The notes under the pieces are model-generated. The model was given only the letters and a program-made list of their open reading frames with translations, was not told the origin of the DNA and ran no database searches. 64,000 nucleotides of DNA, taken from contig NZ_LT732540.1 of assembly GCF_900155635.1 (NCBI RefSeq), positions 630,831 to 694,830 of the forward strand, read 5' to 3'. Of this stretch, positions 8,963 to 17,443 are shown in pieces. Source of the stretch: Olsenella urininfantis (GTDB lineage: Bacteria; Actinomycetota; Coriobacteriia; Coriobacteriales; Atopobiaceae). Each line of letters opens with the position of its first letter. Position 1 is the stretch's first letter. Position numbers and translations under genes: made by a program.

Positions 8963-9142
8963 ATGGCAGTTCCCAAGCAGAAAAAGGGCCGTGGCGCCAC
9001 GCACACTCGTCGTTCGGCCAACAGCAAGCTCGCCGCTCCGGCACGCTCCGTGTGCCCCCAGTGCGGCGCTCCCAAGCTTCCGCACCACGTGTGCCCCAAC
9101 TGTGGCTACTACAAGGACCGTGAGGTCGTTGTCACCGAGTAG
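8963..9142 (+). CDS. rpmF: 50S ribosomal protein L32
   Basis: This 59-residue basic protein starts MAVPKQKKGRGATHTRRS, the L32 signature. It contains two Cys pairs (CPQC and CPNC) in the zinc-ribbon form. Because of its size it is easily missed by ORF callers. It lies between yceD and plsX, its conserved position in many bacteria. AGAGAGG lies upstream and a strong terminator follows at 9166-9197. Confidence 0.97.
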   Translation: MAVPKQKKGRGATHTRRSANSKLAAPARSVCPQCGAPKLPHHVCPNCGYYKDREVVVTE

Positions 9143-9165
9143 TCTCTTCGAATGACGTGGCCTGG

Positions 9166-9197
9166 GAGGCCGGCCCCAAGGGGGTCGGTCTCCTTTT
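9166..9197 (+). terminator. Terminator after rpmF
   Basis: GAGGCCGGCCCC pairs with GGGGTCGGTCTC (12 bp, two G-U pairs) over a 3-nt loop, followed by CTTTT. It lies just before the plsX ribosome-binding site and may partly separate rpmF from plsX expression. Confidence 0.75.
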
Positions 9198-9234
9198 CAT
9201 ATCGGGCGCCCCTGCGCGCCCGCAGGGAGGCATC

Positions 9235-10227
9235 ATGACATGCATCTGCGTTGACGCCATGGGTGGCGACGAGAGCCCTGAGTTCGTCCTCAAGGGGGTC
9301 GAGGAGGCGCTTCTTGAAGACAGCGAGCTCAGCGTCCTCGTCGCGGGTGACGAGGCGCTGGTGGTTCCCTTCGCCGCGGCCCACGAGCGCGCCCGGGCCC
9401 TGGTGAGCACCGAGGTCATCGGCATGGAGGAGCACCCCGCCGAGGCTGTGCGCTCCAAGAGGGGCTCAAGCATCGTCCTGGGCTGCGCCGCCGTGCGCAA
9501 GGGGGATGCCGAGGGGTTCTTCTCCGCAGGCTCCACCGGTGCCATCTTCGCCGCCGCGAGCACGGGGGTGGGGCGCGTGCGCTCCGTCAAGCGCCCCTGC
9601 ATCGCAAGCTCCATCCCTGGTTCCACCGGGCGCCGCAGCGTGTTTCTGGACATGGGTGCCAACGCGGACGCCCGCCCGGAGATGCTGGTCCAGTTCGCCC
9701 AGATGGGCCGTGCCTATGCCAGGCTCGCCCTGGGCGTCGAGGACCCCAAGGTGGCCCTGCTCTCCAACGGGTCCGAGGAGACGAAGGGGTCGGAGGCCAC
9801 CCTGGCCGCCCATGCGGCCCTCGTTGCCGCCGGCCCCACGTGGTTCGTGGGCAACTGCGAGGGAGGCGACCTGCTCGCGGGCCGCTTTGACGTCATCGTC
9901 ACGGATGGCTTCACGGGAAACGTTGCCCTGAAGACCTTGGAGGGCACCGCCAAGTTCATCCTGGGCGAGCTCAGGCGTGCCGTGGGGGACTCCAGGCGCG
10001 CCGCCGCGGGGGCTCTTCTCCTGAAGCCCGCCCTCAAGGAGATCGCGGCAGGCCTCTCGGGAGACGAGTACGGCGGAGCCATGCTGCTCGGCCTCAAGTC
10101 GCCCGTCATCATCGGCCATGGCGCCACGTCCGTGTCCGCCGTGAAGAACGGAACGCTTGCCTGCGCCTCTGCCGTCCGCTCCGGTCTTGTGGACAAAATA
10201 GCCGAGGAGATCTCCCTTGCCAGCTAG
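9235..10227 (+). CDS. plsX: Phosphate acyltransferase PlsX
   Basis: This 330-residue peripheral membrane enzyme converts acyl-ACP to acyl-phosphate, the acyl donor for the first step of phospholipid synthesis. The N-terminus CVDAMGGDESPE, then GSTGAIFAA, DMGANADARPEMLVQF and the late VIGHGATS are family hallmarks. The start at 9235 follows a GGAGG; an upstream in-frame GTG would add non-conserved residues. The acyl carrier protein gene follows, so substrate and enzyme are encoded together. Confidence 0.96.
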   Translation: MTCICVDAMGGDESPEFVLKGVEEALLEDSELSVLVAGDEALVVPFAAAHERARALVSTEVIGMEEHPAEAVRSKRGSSIVLGCAAVRKGDAEGFFSAGSTGAIFAAASTGVGRVRSVKRPCIASSIPGSTGRRSVFLDMGANADARPEMLVQFAQMGRAYARLALGVEDPKVALLSNGSEETKGSEATLAAHAALVAAGPTWFVGNCEGGDLLAGRFDVIVTDGFTGNVALKTLEGTAKFILGELRRAVGDSRRAAAGALLLKPALKEIAAGLSGDEYGGAMLLGLKSPVIIGHGATSVSAVKNGTLACASAVRSGLVDKIAEEISLAS

Positions 10228-10284
10228 CGTGCCGGCGCACGGTACAATGAACTCGATGTCTCACGACGCTACGAGGAGGTTTCC

Positions 10285-10524
10285 ATGGACCACGACGGCA
10301 TTCTCGAAAAAGTGATCTTGCTCACATCCGAGGAGCTTGAGGTCGATGCGGCAGGGCTCGGCGAGGACACGGCGTTCAAGGACCTTGGCGCAGACTCCTT
10401 CGACCTGCTCGAGCTGGTCACCAGCTTCGAGGACGAGTTTGCCGCGACGCTCGAGGACGAGGAGCTCAACTCCATCGCCACCATCGGTGATGCCGTGCGC
10501 GCCATCGAGTGCTGCAGGGGCTAG
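10285..10524 (+). CDS. acpP: Acyl carrier protein
   Basis: This 79-residue acidic four-helix protein carries growing acyl chains on a phosphopantetheine arm attached to the Ser of GADSFDLLELV (near residue 39), a DSF variant of the usual DSL. GAGGAGG precedes the ATG. It sits between plsX and rnc, which use or neighbour it in many genomes. A TACAAT at 10241-10246 could be a -10 element, but no good -35 is apparent. Confidence 0.95.
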   Translation: MDHDGILEKVILLTSEELEVDAAGLGEDTAFKDLGADSFDLLELVTSFEDEFAATLEDEELNSIATIGDAVRAIECCRG

Positions 10525-10535
10525 GGGCGTATCAG

Positions 10536-11276
10536 TTGAAGGCACACAAGCATGTCGTCGCCGTCGAGCAGATCTTGGACTACCACTTCGACGACCAGGC
10601 ACTCATCACCTCGGCGATAACCCATCCCTCTGCGGTGGAGAATCATCCGGTCTCCGCCTCCTACGAGCGCCTCGAGTTCCTGGGAGACTCGATTCTGGGG
10701 GCCATGGTCGCCACGGACCTTTTCGAGCGCTTCCCGGGCATGGACGAGGGAGAGCTCACGCGACTCAAGATCTCCCTCGTCTCGGGCGTCACGCTCAGCA
10801 AGGTCGCCGCGGACCTTGGCCTGGCCGACCACATCATCTTCGGCGAGTCCGAGAAGGGCACTGGTGCACGAGGCCTCAACTCCGCGCTGGAAAACGTCTA
10901 CGAGGCCATCGTGGGTGCCCTCTACCTGGACGCCGGCTTCGAGACCACGCACGAGTTCGTGAGCGCCACCCTGGCCCCACACGTCTCGCCCAAGCTCGCC
11001 GAGCGTCCCCTCTCGCCGAAGTCTCGCCTGCAGGAGGTCACCCAGCGCGACTGGCGGTGCGCGCCCGAGTACAAGCTTGAGGCGGAGGAGGGGCCTGCGC
11101 ACGACCCCACCTTCACCACGGCGGTCCTGGTGGACGGCCGCCGCGTGGGCAGGGGCGTGGGTTCCTCGAAGAAGGAGTCCGAGTCCCGCGCCGCCCTCGA
11201 CGCGCTCGAGCGCCTGGGCTACGTGCCCGCCGTGGACGCAGGATCGGGCGCCGCTCGCTCCTCGCAGAGCTCCTAG
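10536..11276 (+). CDS. rnc: Ribonuclease III
   Basis: This double-strand-specific endonuclease processes rRNA precursors and structured mRNAs. The catalytic signature ERLEFLGDSIL is near residue 40, and ENVYEAIVGALYLD carries the second acidic cluster. The C-terminal dsRNA-binding domain spans PEYKLEAEEG to SRAALDALERLG. The start is uncertain: TTG 10536 has AGGGG at good spacing after the acpP stop, while GTG 10509 would overlap acpP by 16 nt without a visible ribosome-binding site. I use 10536, giving 246 residues. Confidence 0.93.
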   Translation: MKAHKHVVAVEQILDYHFDDQALITSAITHPSAVENHPVSASYERLEFLGDSILGAMVATDLFERFPGMDEGELTRLKISLVSGVTLSKVAADLGLADHIIFGESEKGTGARGLNSALENVYEAIVGALYLDAGFETTHEFVSATLAPHVSPKLAERPLSPKSRLQEVTQRDWRCAPEYKLEAEEGPAHDPTFTTAVLVDGRRVGRGVGSSKKESESRAALDALERLGYVPAVDAGSGAARSSQSS

Positions 11277-11297
11277 GCAGGGAAGGGCCCGGTCAAC

Positions 11298-14200
11298 GTG
11301 TATCTCAAATCTCTTGCGCTCAAGGGTTTCAAGTCCTTTGCGGACAAGACGACCATGGTGTTCGACCCGGGCCTCACCGTGGTGGTGGGTCCCAACGGCA
11401 GCGGCAAGTCCAACATCTCGGACGCGATACTCTGGGTCCTGGGCGAGCAGAGCGCGAAGATGCTGCGCGGCCAGGCCATGGAGGACGTCATCTTCTCGGG
11501 CTCCTCGGGACGCTCGGCCGTGGGTCTGGCCGAGGTCACGCTCACCTTGGACAACACCGACCATGCCCTGCCCATAGACTTCTCGGAGATCGCCCTCACC
11601 AGACGCATGTACCGCTCCGGAGAGTCCGAGTACCTCATCAACGGCGCCCCAAGCCGCCTGAGGGACATCACGGACATCCTGCACGACTCCGGCCTTGGCA
11701 AGGACACGCACTCCATCATCTCCCAGGGCAAGCTCGACTCCATACTGGCGAGCCGGCCAGAGGAGAGGCGCGAGCTCATCGAGGAGGCCGCGGGCATCTC
11801 CAAGCATCGTCGGCGCAAGGAGCGCTCCGAGCGCAAGATCGCTGCCATGCAGGAGAACCTGCTGCGCGCCAAGGACATAGAGCGCGAGATCGCCCGCCAG
11901 CTCAAGCCCCTCGAGAGGCAGGTGGACAAGGCCCAGCGCCACAAGGCCCTGACCGCTCGCGCCTCGGAGCTTACGAGGATCCTTGCCGTGGACGACCTGC
12001 GCCAGCTCCAGAGGCGCTATCAGCGGCTCGAGGAGCGTGGCCGCGAGGCCGAGGCCGCCATAGAGCTTGCGCAGTACCGCTTGGACGGCAAGACCGCCGA
12101 CCTCGAGCGCTACCAGTCCCTTCTCGAGCAGAAGGGCATCTTCGTGGGTGATCTGGGCGAGCAGCGCCGCCGCATGCAGGACGTGCTGGGTCGCATGGAC
12201 TCCGACATGCGCCTCCTGGAGGAGAAGGGTAAGAACATGGTCTCGCGCCTCTCGGAGATGCGCATGAGCCTGTCCGCCATGGAGCGCCAGCGCTCCGAGG
12301 CCGCCCTGTCGCACGAGAGCGCCGCGAGGGAGCTCTCGGAGGTGCGCGTGCAGGCGGAGGAGCTGCAGGGGCGCGTGAGCGAGCTGGCTCCCGCGGCCCG
12401 CGAGGCAAAGGAGCGCAGGAGGCAGCTGGGGAGCCGTGTGGCGCAGCTCACCGCAGACCAGAGGGCGGCGCAGCGCGAGGCGGACCAAGAGACGCTGGCG
12501 TATGCGAAGCTCCGTGACCAGATCTCCAGCGCCGAGGTAGAGGACCAGATGTTCGCCAGCCGCCTGGCGCAGATCGCGGACGCGCTGGACCTTGCCCAGG
12601 CCGCCGTCGATGAGCGTGGCAAGCGCAGGCGCGAGCTCGAGGAGCGGCTCTCGGCCGCCCGCAAGGCGGGGGAGGAAAGCGCCTCTCGCGTCGGCGGATG
12701 CAAGGAGACCCTGAGGCAGGCGCGCGCCGGCGAGTCCAGCTCACGAGACAGGCTCTCGCGCAGCCGGGCCACGCTCTCTGCCCTCGAGGCGGTCGACTCC
12801 CAGGCAGAGAACGCGAGCGCGCTGGTCGCCGCCCTCTCCCGGGAGGCGGGAGACGAGGTCGGCTGTCGCCTGGCCGATCTGGTGGAGGCCCCGGCGGAGC
12901 TTGAGAAGATCATCGAGTCCCTTCTTGGGGAGGACCTCTCGGCCCTGGTCGTCGGCAGCGGCGAGTCCGTGATCGGACTTGCCGAGAAGGGCCTTTCCCT
13001 GGGCGTGCGGGGCCGCGCCGCCCTGGTGAGCCTTTCCGAGGGGCCGCATGGCCGCAAGGTCGAGGACGGCCTTCCCGGCAGGAGCCTTGCCGCGGAGCTG
13101 ACGATACGAGAGGATGCGCGCTCCTTGGTGGAGAGCCTTCTGGGTGACGTCCGCCTGGTGGAGGGGGCTCGCGAGGCGGTTCTTGCCCACGAGAGCTGCC
13201 CCGCGCTCACCTACGTGAGCCTCGATGGCGTGTGCGCCCTCCCCGACGGCAGGACCATAGTCGGGCTCTCCTTCGGATCAGAGCAGGGGGCCCTCGAGCG
13301 CAAGCGTCGCATGCGCTCGGTGCGTGAGGGCATGCCCGCCCTTGAGACGGCCCTTTCCGAGGCGTCCGCGGCAGTCGCTCGGGCCGAGGCGGAGCTTGCC
13401 TCCGCACTCGACGAGAGCGCCCAGGCCAAGGGCGAGGAGGCACGCCTGGCGGGTGAGCTCTCGTCCGTGGGCTCCGAGCTCGCCCGCCTCGAGTCCCAGC
13501 TGCGTCAGGCCAGCTCCGAGAAGGAGCAGGTCATCAAGGGCCGCGCCGCCGCGGGGGAGCGGGCGTCGAGGGCACGCGAGGAGGTGGAGCGCCACAAGTC
13601 CCTGGCGGCTTCCGCAGCCGCACGTGCGAAGGAGCTTGCCGAGGAGCTGGAAGAGGTCTCGGGGCAGCGCTCGCAGGCCTCGCGCGAGGAGGGGGACACC
13701 GAGGGCAGGCTCTCCGAGGCAAGGCTCAAGCTTGCCACGGTCGCCGAGAGGCGCAACCACCTTGCCGTGAGCGAGGAGCAGCTCGCCCGTCAGCTCAAGG
13801 ACCTCGACGCCAGGCGTGAGAGGACGCTTGCCACCGCAGATGCCCTGGAGGTGCTGCGCCTGCGCGTGGAGCCCCTGCACGGGCGCTATGACGCAATCCG
13901 GGAGCGCGCCCTCGCGTGGGCGGCTCGCCTGAAGGACCGCGCCTCCCTGGCGGAGGCGGACTCCGACTCCCTGAAGAAGACCATCTCGGACGCGCGCGAG
14001 GCCGTGTCTGCCGCAGCGGGAGAGCTCGAGCGCGCCCGCGCGTCCGAAGGCGATGTCAAGGTGGAGAAGGGAAGGCTCGAGGTGCAGGTCGAGGGGGCGA
14101 TACATGCCATCACCGCGGACGGCTTCCCCCTGGAGGATGCCCTGGAGCTCCCCGAGCCCGAGGACCGAGGCGCCTTGGAGGGCGAGCTCTCTCGCCTCAG

Positions 14201-14837
14201 GCGAGACCTCGAGCACATTGGGCCCGTCAACGAGGTCGCCATGGACGAGTTCGAGCAGCTCAAGGCCCGTGCGGACTACATCCGCGAGCAGGTGGAGGAC
14301 CTCGAGCGCGCCCGCAAGTCCCTCCAGAAGATCACGGCTGCCATCGAGCGCAAGATGCGCCGACAGTTCCTGGTCATCTTCGATGCCGTCAACGGCAACT
14401 TCGCAGAGATCTTCTCCCTGCTCTTCCCTGGCGGCCAGGCCCATCTGGAGCTTCTCGACCCAGACCACCTGGACGAGACCGGCGTGGAGATCGTGGCGCA
14501 GCCGCGCGGCAAGAGGATACAGAAGATGACCCTCATGAGCGGCGGGGAGAAGTCTCTCACGGCGCTGGCCCTGCTCTTTGCCGTCTACAAGACCCGAACG
14601 GTGCCGTTCTATGTGTTCGACGAGGTTGAGGCCGCCCTTGACGACTCCAACCTCTCCAAGCTGCTCGACGCCATCGAGCGGCTCAAGGAGTCCACCCAGC
14701 TCATCGTCATCTCCCACCAGAGGCGCACGATGGAGCAGGCGGACGTCCTGTATGGTGTGTCCATGCAGGCCGACGGCGTGAGCCATGTGGTCAGCCAGCG
14801 CCTGGACAAGGCAAGCGGAAAGGTGGTCGATGCCTGA
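11298..14837 (+). CDS. smc: Chromosome segregation protein SMC
   Basis: This 1179-residue ATPase is the core of the bacterial condensin, acting with ScpA and ScpB (not in this window). Walker A GPNGSGKSN is near residue 32. Two long coiled coils flank a hinge around residues 500-680. The C-terminal head has the ABC signature LMSGGEKSL near 1078 and Walker B YVFDEVEAALDD near 1105. It starts with GTG and overlaps ftsY by one nucleotide. The rnc-smc-ftsY-ffh order is conserved in many Gram-positive bacteria. Confidence 0.97.
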   Translation: MYLKSLALKGFKSFADKTTMVFDPGLTVVVGPNGSGKSNISDAILWVLGEQSAKMLRGQAMEDVIFSGSSGRSAVGLAEVTLTLDNTDHALPIDFSEIALTRRMYRSGESEYLINGAPSRLRDITDILHDSGLGKDTHSIISQGKLDSILASRPEERRELIEEAAGISKHRRRKERSERKIAAMQENLLRAKDIEREIARQLKPLERQVDKAQRHKALTARASELTRILAVDDLRQLQRRYQRLEERGREAEAAIELAQYRLDGKTADLERYQSLLEQKGIFVGDLGEQRRRMQDVLGRMDSDMRLLEEKGKNMVSRLSEMRMSLSAMERQRSEAALSHESAARELSEVRVQAEELQGRVSELAPAAREAKERRRQLGSRVAQLTADQRAAQREADQETLAYAKLRDQISSAEVEDQMFASRLAQIADALDLAQAAVDERGKRRRELEERLSAARKAGEESASRVGGCKETLRQARAGESSSRDRLSRSRATLSALEAVDSQAENASALVAALSREAGDEVGCRLADLVEAPAELEKIIESLLGEDLSALVVGSGESVIGLAEKGLSLGVRGRAALVSLSEGPHGRKVEDGLPGRSLAAELTIREDARSLVESLLGDVRLVEGAREAVLAHESCPALTYVSLDGVCALPDGRTIVGLSFGSEQGALERKRRMRSVREGMPALETALSEASAAVARAEAELASALDESAQAKGEEARLAGELSSVGSELARLESQLRQASSEKEQVIKGRAAAGERASRAREEVERHKSLAASAAARAKELAEELEEVSGQRSQASREEGDTEGRLSEARLKLATVAERRNHLAVSEEQLARQLKDLDARRERTLATADALEVLRLRVEPLHGRYDAIRERALAWAARLKDRASLAEADSDSLKKTISDAREAVSAAAGELERARASEGDVKVEKGRLEVQVEGAIHAITADGFPLEDALELPEPEDRGALEGELSRLRRDLEHIGPVNEVAMDEFEQLKARADYIREQVEDLERARKSLQKITAAIERKMRRQFLVIFDAVNGNFAEIFSLLFPGGQAHLELLDPDHLDETGVEIVAQPRGKRIQKMTLMSGGEKSLTALALLFAVYKTRTVPFYVFDEVEAALDDSNLSKLLDAIERLKESTQLIVISHQRRTMEQADVLYGVSMQADGVSHVVSQRLDKASGKVVDA

Positions 14838-15742
14838 TGGGCCTGAGGGATAGGCTTCTGCAGGGCCTGACGCGCTCGCGCGAGGCCCTGAGCGAGATCT
14901 TCTACATGGGTGGCGAGGTGGACGAGGAGTTCTGGGAGGAGCTCGAGGACCGTCTCGTCATGGGTGACATGGGTGCCGAGGTTGCGCTCAAGGTCTCGGA
15001 CGACCTTCGCGAGCAGGCGGCGCGAGAGAACCTTCGCAGCGCGGGCCAGCTCAAGGAGGCGCTCGCCAGGCGCCTCTCGGAGCTCTTTCCCGCTGCCGCG
15101 CGCGACCCCTTCTCGGACGTCCCGTCCTGCGTGCTCTTCGTGGGCATAAACGGTGCCGGCAAGACCACCACGGTGGGGAAGCTCGCGGGCGCCGCCCATC
15201 AGGCCGGGCTTGGCTGCGTCATTGGCGGGGCGGACACCTTCCGTGCCGCAGCAATCGAGCAGCTGCAGGTCTGGGGAGAGCGCTCCGGCTGCGAGGTGGT
15301 CACCCGCGAGCGCGGCGCAGACCCCGCGAGCGTCTGCTACGACGTGGTGGCCCGCGCCGAGGACACGGGTGCCGACCTCGTGCTGGTTGACACGGCAGGT
15401 CGCCTGCACACCAGTCCCGAGCTCATGCGAGAGCTGGCCAAGGTGGTCAGCGTCACCCGCAGGCGCGCCCAGATGCCCGTGTGCGTGGTCCTCGTGATCG
15501 ACGCCACCACCGGGCAGAACGGCCTTGCGCAGGCCAAGGAGTTCAACGACGCCCTGGACCTTGACGGCCTCATCGTCACCAAGCTCGACGGCACCGCCAA
15601 GGGCGGCATCGCCGTGGGAATCGCAGACAAGCTCAAGCTCCCCATCTTCCGCATTGGCGTGGGAGAGGGCATAGACGACCTCCAGGCCTTCGACGCGCTC
15701 GAGTTCTGCCGCGCGCTCGTGGGCGCTGGCGAAGGGAAGTAG
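14837..15742 (+). CDS. ftsY: Signal recognition particle receptor FtsY
   Basis: This 301-residue SRP GTPase receptor delivers ribosome-nascent chains to the Sec translocon. It shows an N-domain helical bundle and a G-domain with GINGAGKTT near residue 104, DTAGRLH near 184 and TKLDGTAKGG. The acidic A domain found in E. coli FtsY is essentially absent, as in many actinobacteria. The ATG shares a base with the smc stop; ffh follows after 3 nt, so receptor and particle protein are co-expressed. Confidence 0.96.
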   Translation: MGLRDRLLQGLTRSREALSEIFYMGGEVDEEFWEELEDRLVMGDMGAEVALKVSDDLREQAARENLRSAGQLKEALARRLSELFPAAARDPFSDVPSCVLFVGINGAGKTTTVGKLAGAAHQAGLGCVIGGADTFRAAAIEQLQVWGERSGCEVVTRERGADPASVCYDVVARAEDTGADLVLVDTAGRLHTSPELMRELAKVVSVTRRRAQMPVCVVLVIDATTGQNGLAQAKEFNDALDLDGLIVTKLDGTAKGGIAVGIADKLKLPIFRIGVGEGIDDLQAFDALEFCRALVGAGEGK

Positions 15743-15745
15743 CGC

Positions 15746-17155
15746 ATGTTCGACAGCCTCTCAGACAGACTCCAATCCACCTTTGACGCCCTCAGGGGCA
15801 AGGGACGCCTGACCGAGGACGACATCAGCTCCGCCATGAGAGAGATCCGCATGGCCCTGCTCGAGGCGGACGTCAACTATCGCGTGGTGAAGGGCTTCGT
15901 GGCGGCGTGCAAGGAGAAGTGCATGACCGCCGAGGTCCTCTCCTCGCTGACGCCCGCGCAGAACGTGGTGCGCGTCGTCCTGGACCAGCTCACGCAGCTT
16001 TTGGGCTCCAGCGAGTCAAAGCTGGTGCTGGCGCAGAACCGCACCCCCAACGTGATCATGATGGTGGGCCTGCAGGGCTCGGGCAAGACCACGGCCTCGG
16101 CCAAGCTGGCCTACCTGCTCAAGGCGCAGGGCCACAGCCCGCTTCTGGCTGCCTGCGACACACACCGACCTGCCGCCGCCGACCAGCTTGCCACCCTTGG
16201 CGGCGAGATCGGCGTGCGCGTGTGGCGCGGCGACGGCAAGGATGCCGTCAGGGTGGCCTCCGAGGCCATCCAGGAGGCGGTCGATCACCTCAACGACATC
16301 GTGATCGTGGACACGGCCGGCCGCCTGCAGATAGACGAGGAGATGATGGCCGAGGCGGTGGCCATCAAGGACGCGGTCAGGCCGGACCAGATCCTCATGG
16401 TGGTGGACGCCATGGGTGGCCAGGACATCGTGAACGTGGTCTCCACTTTTGCGGAGCGCGTGGATTTTGACGGCGTGATCATGTCCAAGATGGACGGTGA
16501 CGCCCGCGGCGGCGGCGCCCTCTCGGTGCGCGAGGTGACGGGCAAGCCCATCAAGTTCGTGTCCATGGGCGAGAAGCCCGACTCCCTCGAGGTGTTCCAT
16601 CCCGACCGCATGGCAAAGCGCATCCTGGGCATGGGCGATGTCTACGGCATCATCGAGCAGGCGCAGAAGGTGGCCGACGAGCAGCAGCTCGCCGACGCCG
16701 AACGCATGCTGCTCGAGGGCTTTAACATGAACGACTATCTCGACCAGCTGCAGCAGATCCGCAAGATGGGCGGCCTCCAGAAGATGATTGGGATGCTGCC
16801 CGGGGGCGAACGCATGCTGAGGCAAGGTGGCTCTGACATGGCCGACGAGGACCAGCTGGTGCGCATAGAGTCCATCATCCGCTCCATGACCACCGAGGAG
16901 CGCCTCAAGCCCAAGAAGATCAACGGGCAGAGGCGCAAGCGCATCGCCGCAGGCTCCGGACGCAGCGTGCAGGAGGTCAACCAGGTCCTCAAGCAGTGGG
17001 GCGAGATGAACAAGATGATGGGCAAGATGCGGCAGTTCGCCAAGGGAGGCTCGTCCAAGAAGTCCATGCGCCAGATGCGCGGCATGATGCGCAACATGGG
17101 CATGGGAGGAATGGGCGGCCTGGGCGGCATGGGCGCAGGCAAGCTTCCGTTCTAG
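15746..17155 (+). CDS. ffh: Signal recognition particle protein Ffh
   Basis: This 469-residue SRP54 homologue binds 4.5S RNA and signal sequences. The NG GTPase shows GLQGSGKTT near residue 107, DTAGRLQ near 188 and SKMDGDARGGGAL. The C-terminal M domain is extremely methionine-rich, ending in MRGMMRNMGMGGMGGLGG. Length is slightly above the usual 450. A strong terminator follows and closes the run that began near acpP. Confidence 0.97.
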   Translation: MFDSLSDRLQSTFDALRGKGRLTEDDISSAMREIRMALLEADVNYRVVKGFVAACKEKCMTAEVLSSLTPAQNVVRVVLDQLTQLLGSSESKLVLAQNRTPNVIMMVGLQGSGKTTASAKLAYLLKAQGHSPLLAACDTHRPAAADQLATLGGEIGVRVWRGDGKDAVRVASEAIQEAVDHLNDIVIVDTAGRLQIDEEMMAEAVAIKDAVRPDQILMVVDAMGGQDIVNVVSTFAERVDFDGVIMSKMDGDARGGGALSVREVTGKPIKFVSMGEKPDSLEVFHPDRMAKRILGMGDVYGIIEQAQKVADEQQLADAERMLLEGFNMNDYLDQLQQIRKMGGLQKMIGMLPGGERMLRQGGSDMADEDQLVRIESIIRSMTTEERLKPKKINGQRRKRIAAGSGRSVQEVNQVLKQWGEMNKMMGKMRQFAKGGSSKKSMRQMRGMMRNMGMGGMGGLGGMGAGKLPF

Positions 17156-17185
17156 GCGACGCGGGCCAGCGCGCTAAAGTGCTCC

Positions 17186-17220
17186 AAAGCGCCTCTCTCG
17201 GCCGAGAGAGGCGCTTTTTT
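17186..17220 (+). terminator. Terminator after ffh
   Basis: A perfect 32-bp palindrome (17186-17217) centred on GGCC is followed by a run of T residues. Twenty bases of it are repeated exactly at 17268-17287. Confidence 0.92.
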
Positions 17221-17443
17221 ACGTGTCTAACCACATCTAGGTGCCCTGCAGGTGGGCCAACGCGTCACTCTCGGCCGAGAGAGGCGCAATCGGTGTATTC
17301 GCCCACCCCCAGAGGCCCCACGGGTGGGCAGACGTGCCCCGACCGCTCAGAAAACTCCCCACATGGCAAATTCGCCCACCGGGACTCTCTCGATGGGTGA
17401 ACCAAACCACACGCCTGCGGTGCGGGTATCTCGGCCGTCGAGC
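17221..17443. repeat. Second TTCGCCCACC repeat cluster in a convergent gap
   Basis: No gene is seen here. TTCGCCCACC occurs at 17298-17307 (partner GGTGGGCAGACG at 17323) and at 17371-17380 (partner GATGGGTGAACC at 17393). A lone right arm GGTGGGCCAACGCG lies at 17251-17264. The cluster lies, like the first, between convergent genes (ffh and the L,D-transpeptidase). Confidence 0.75.
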
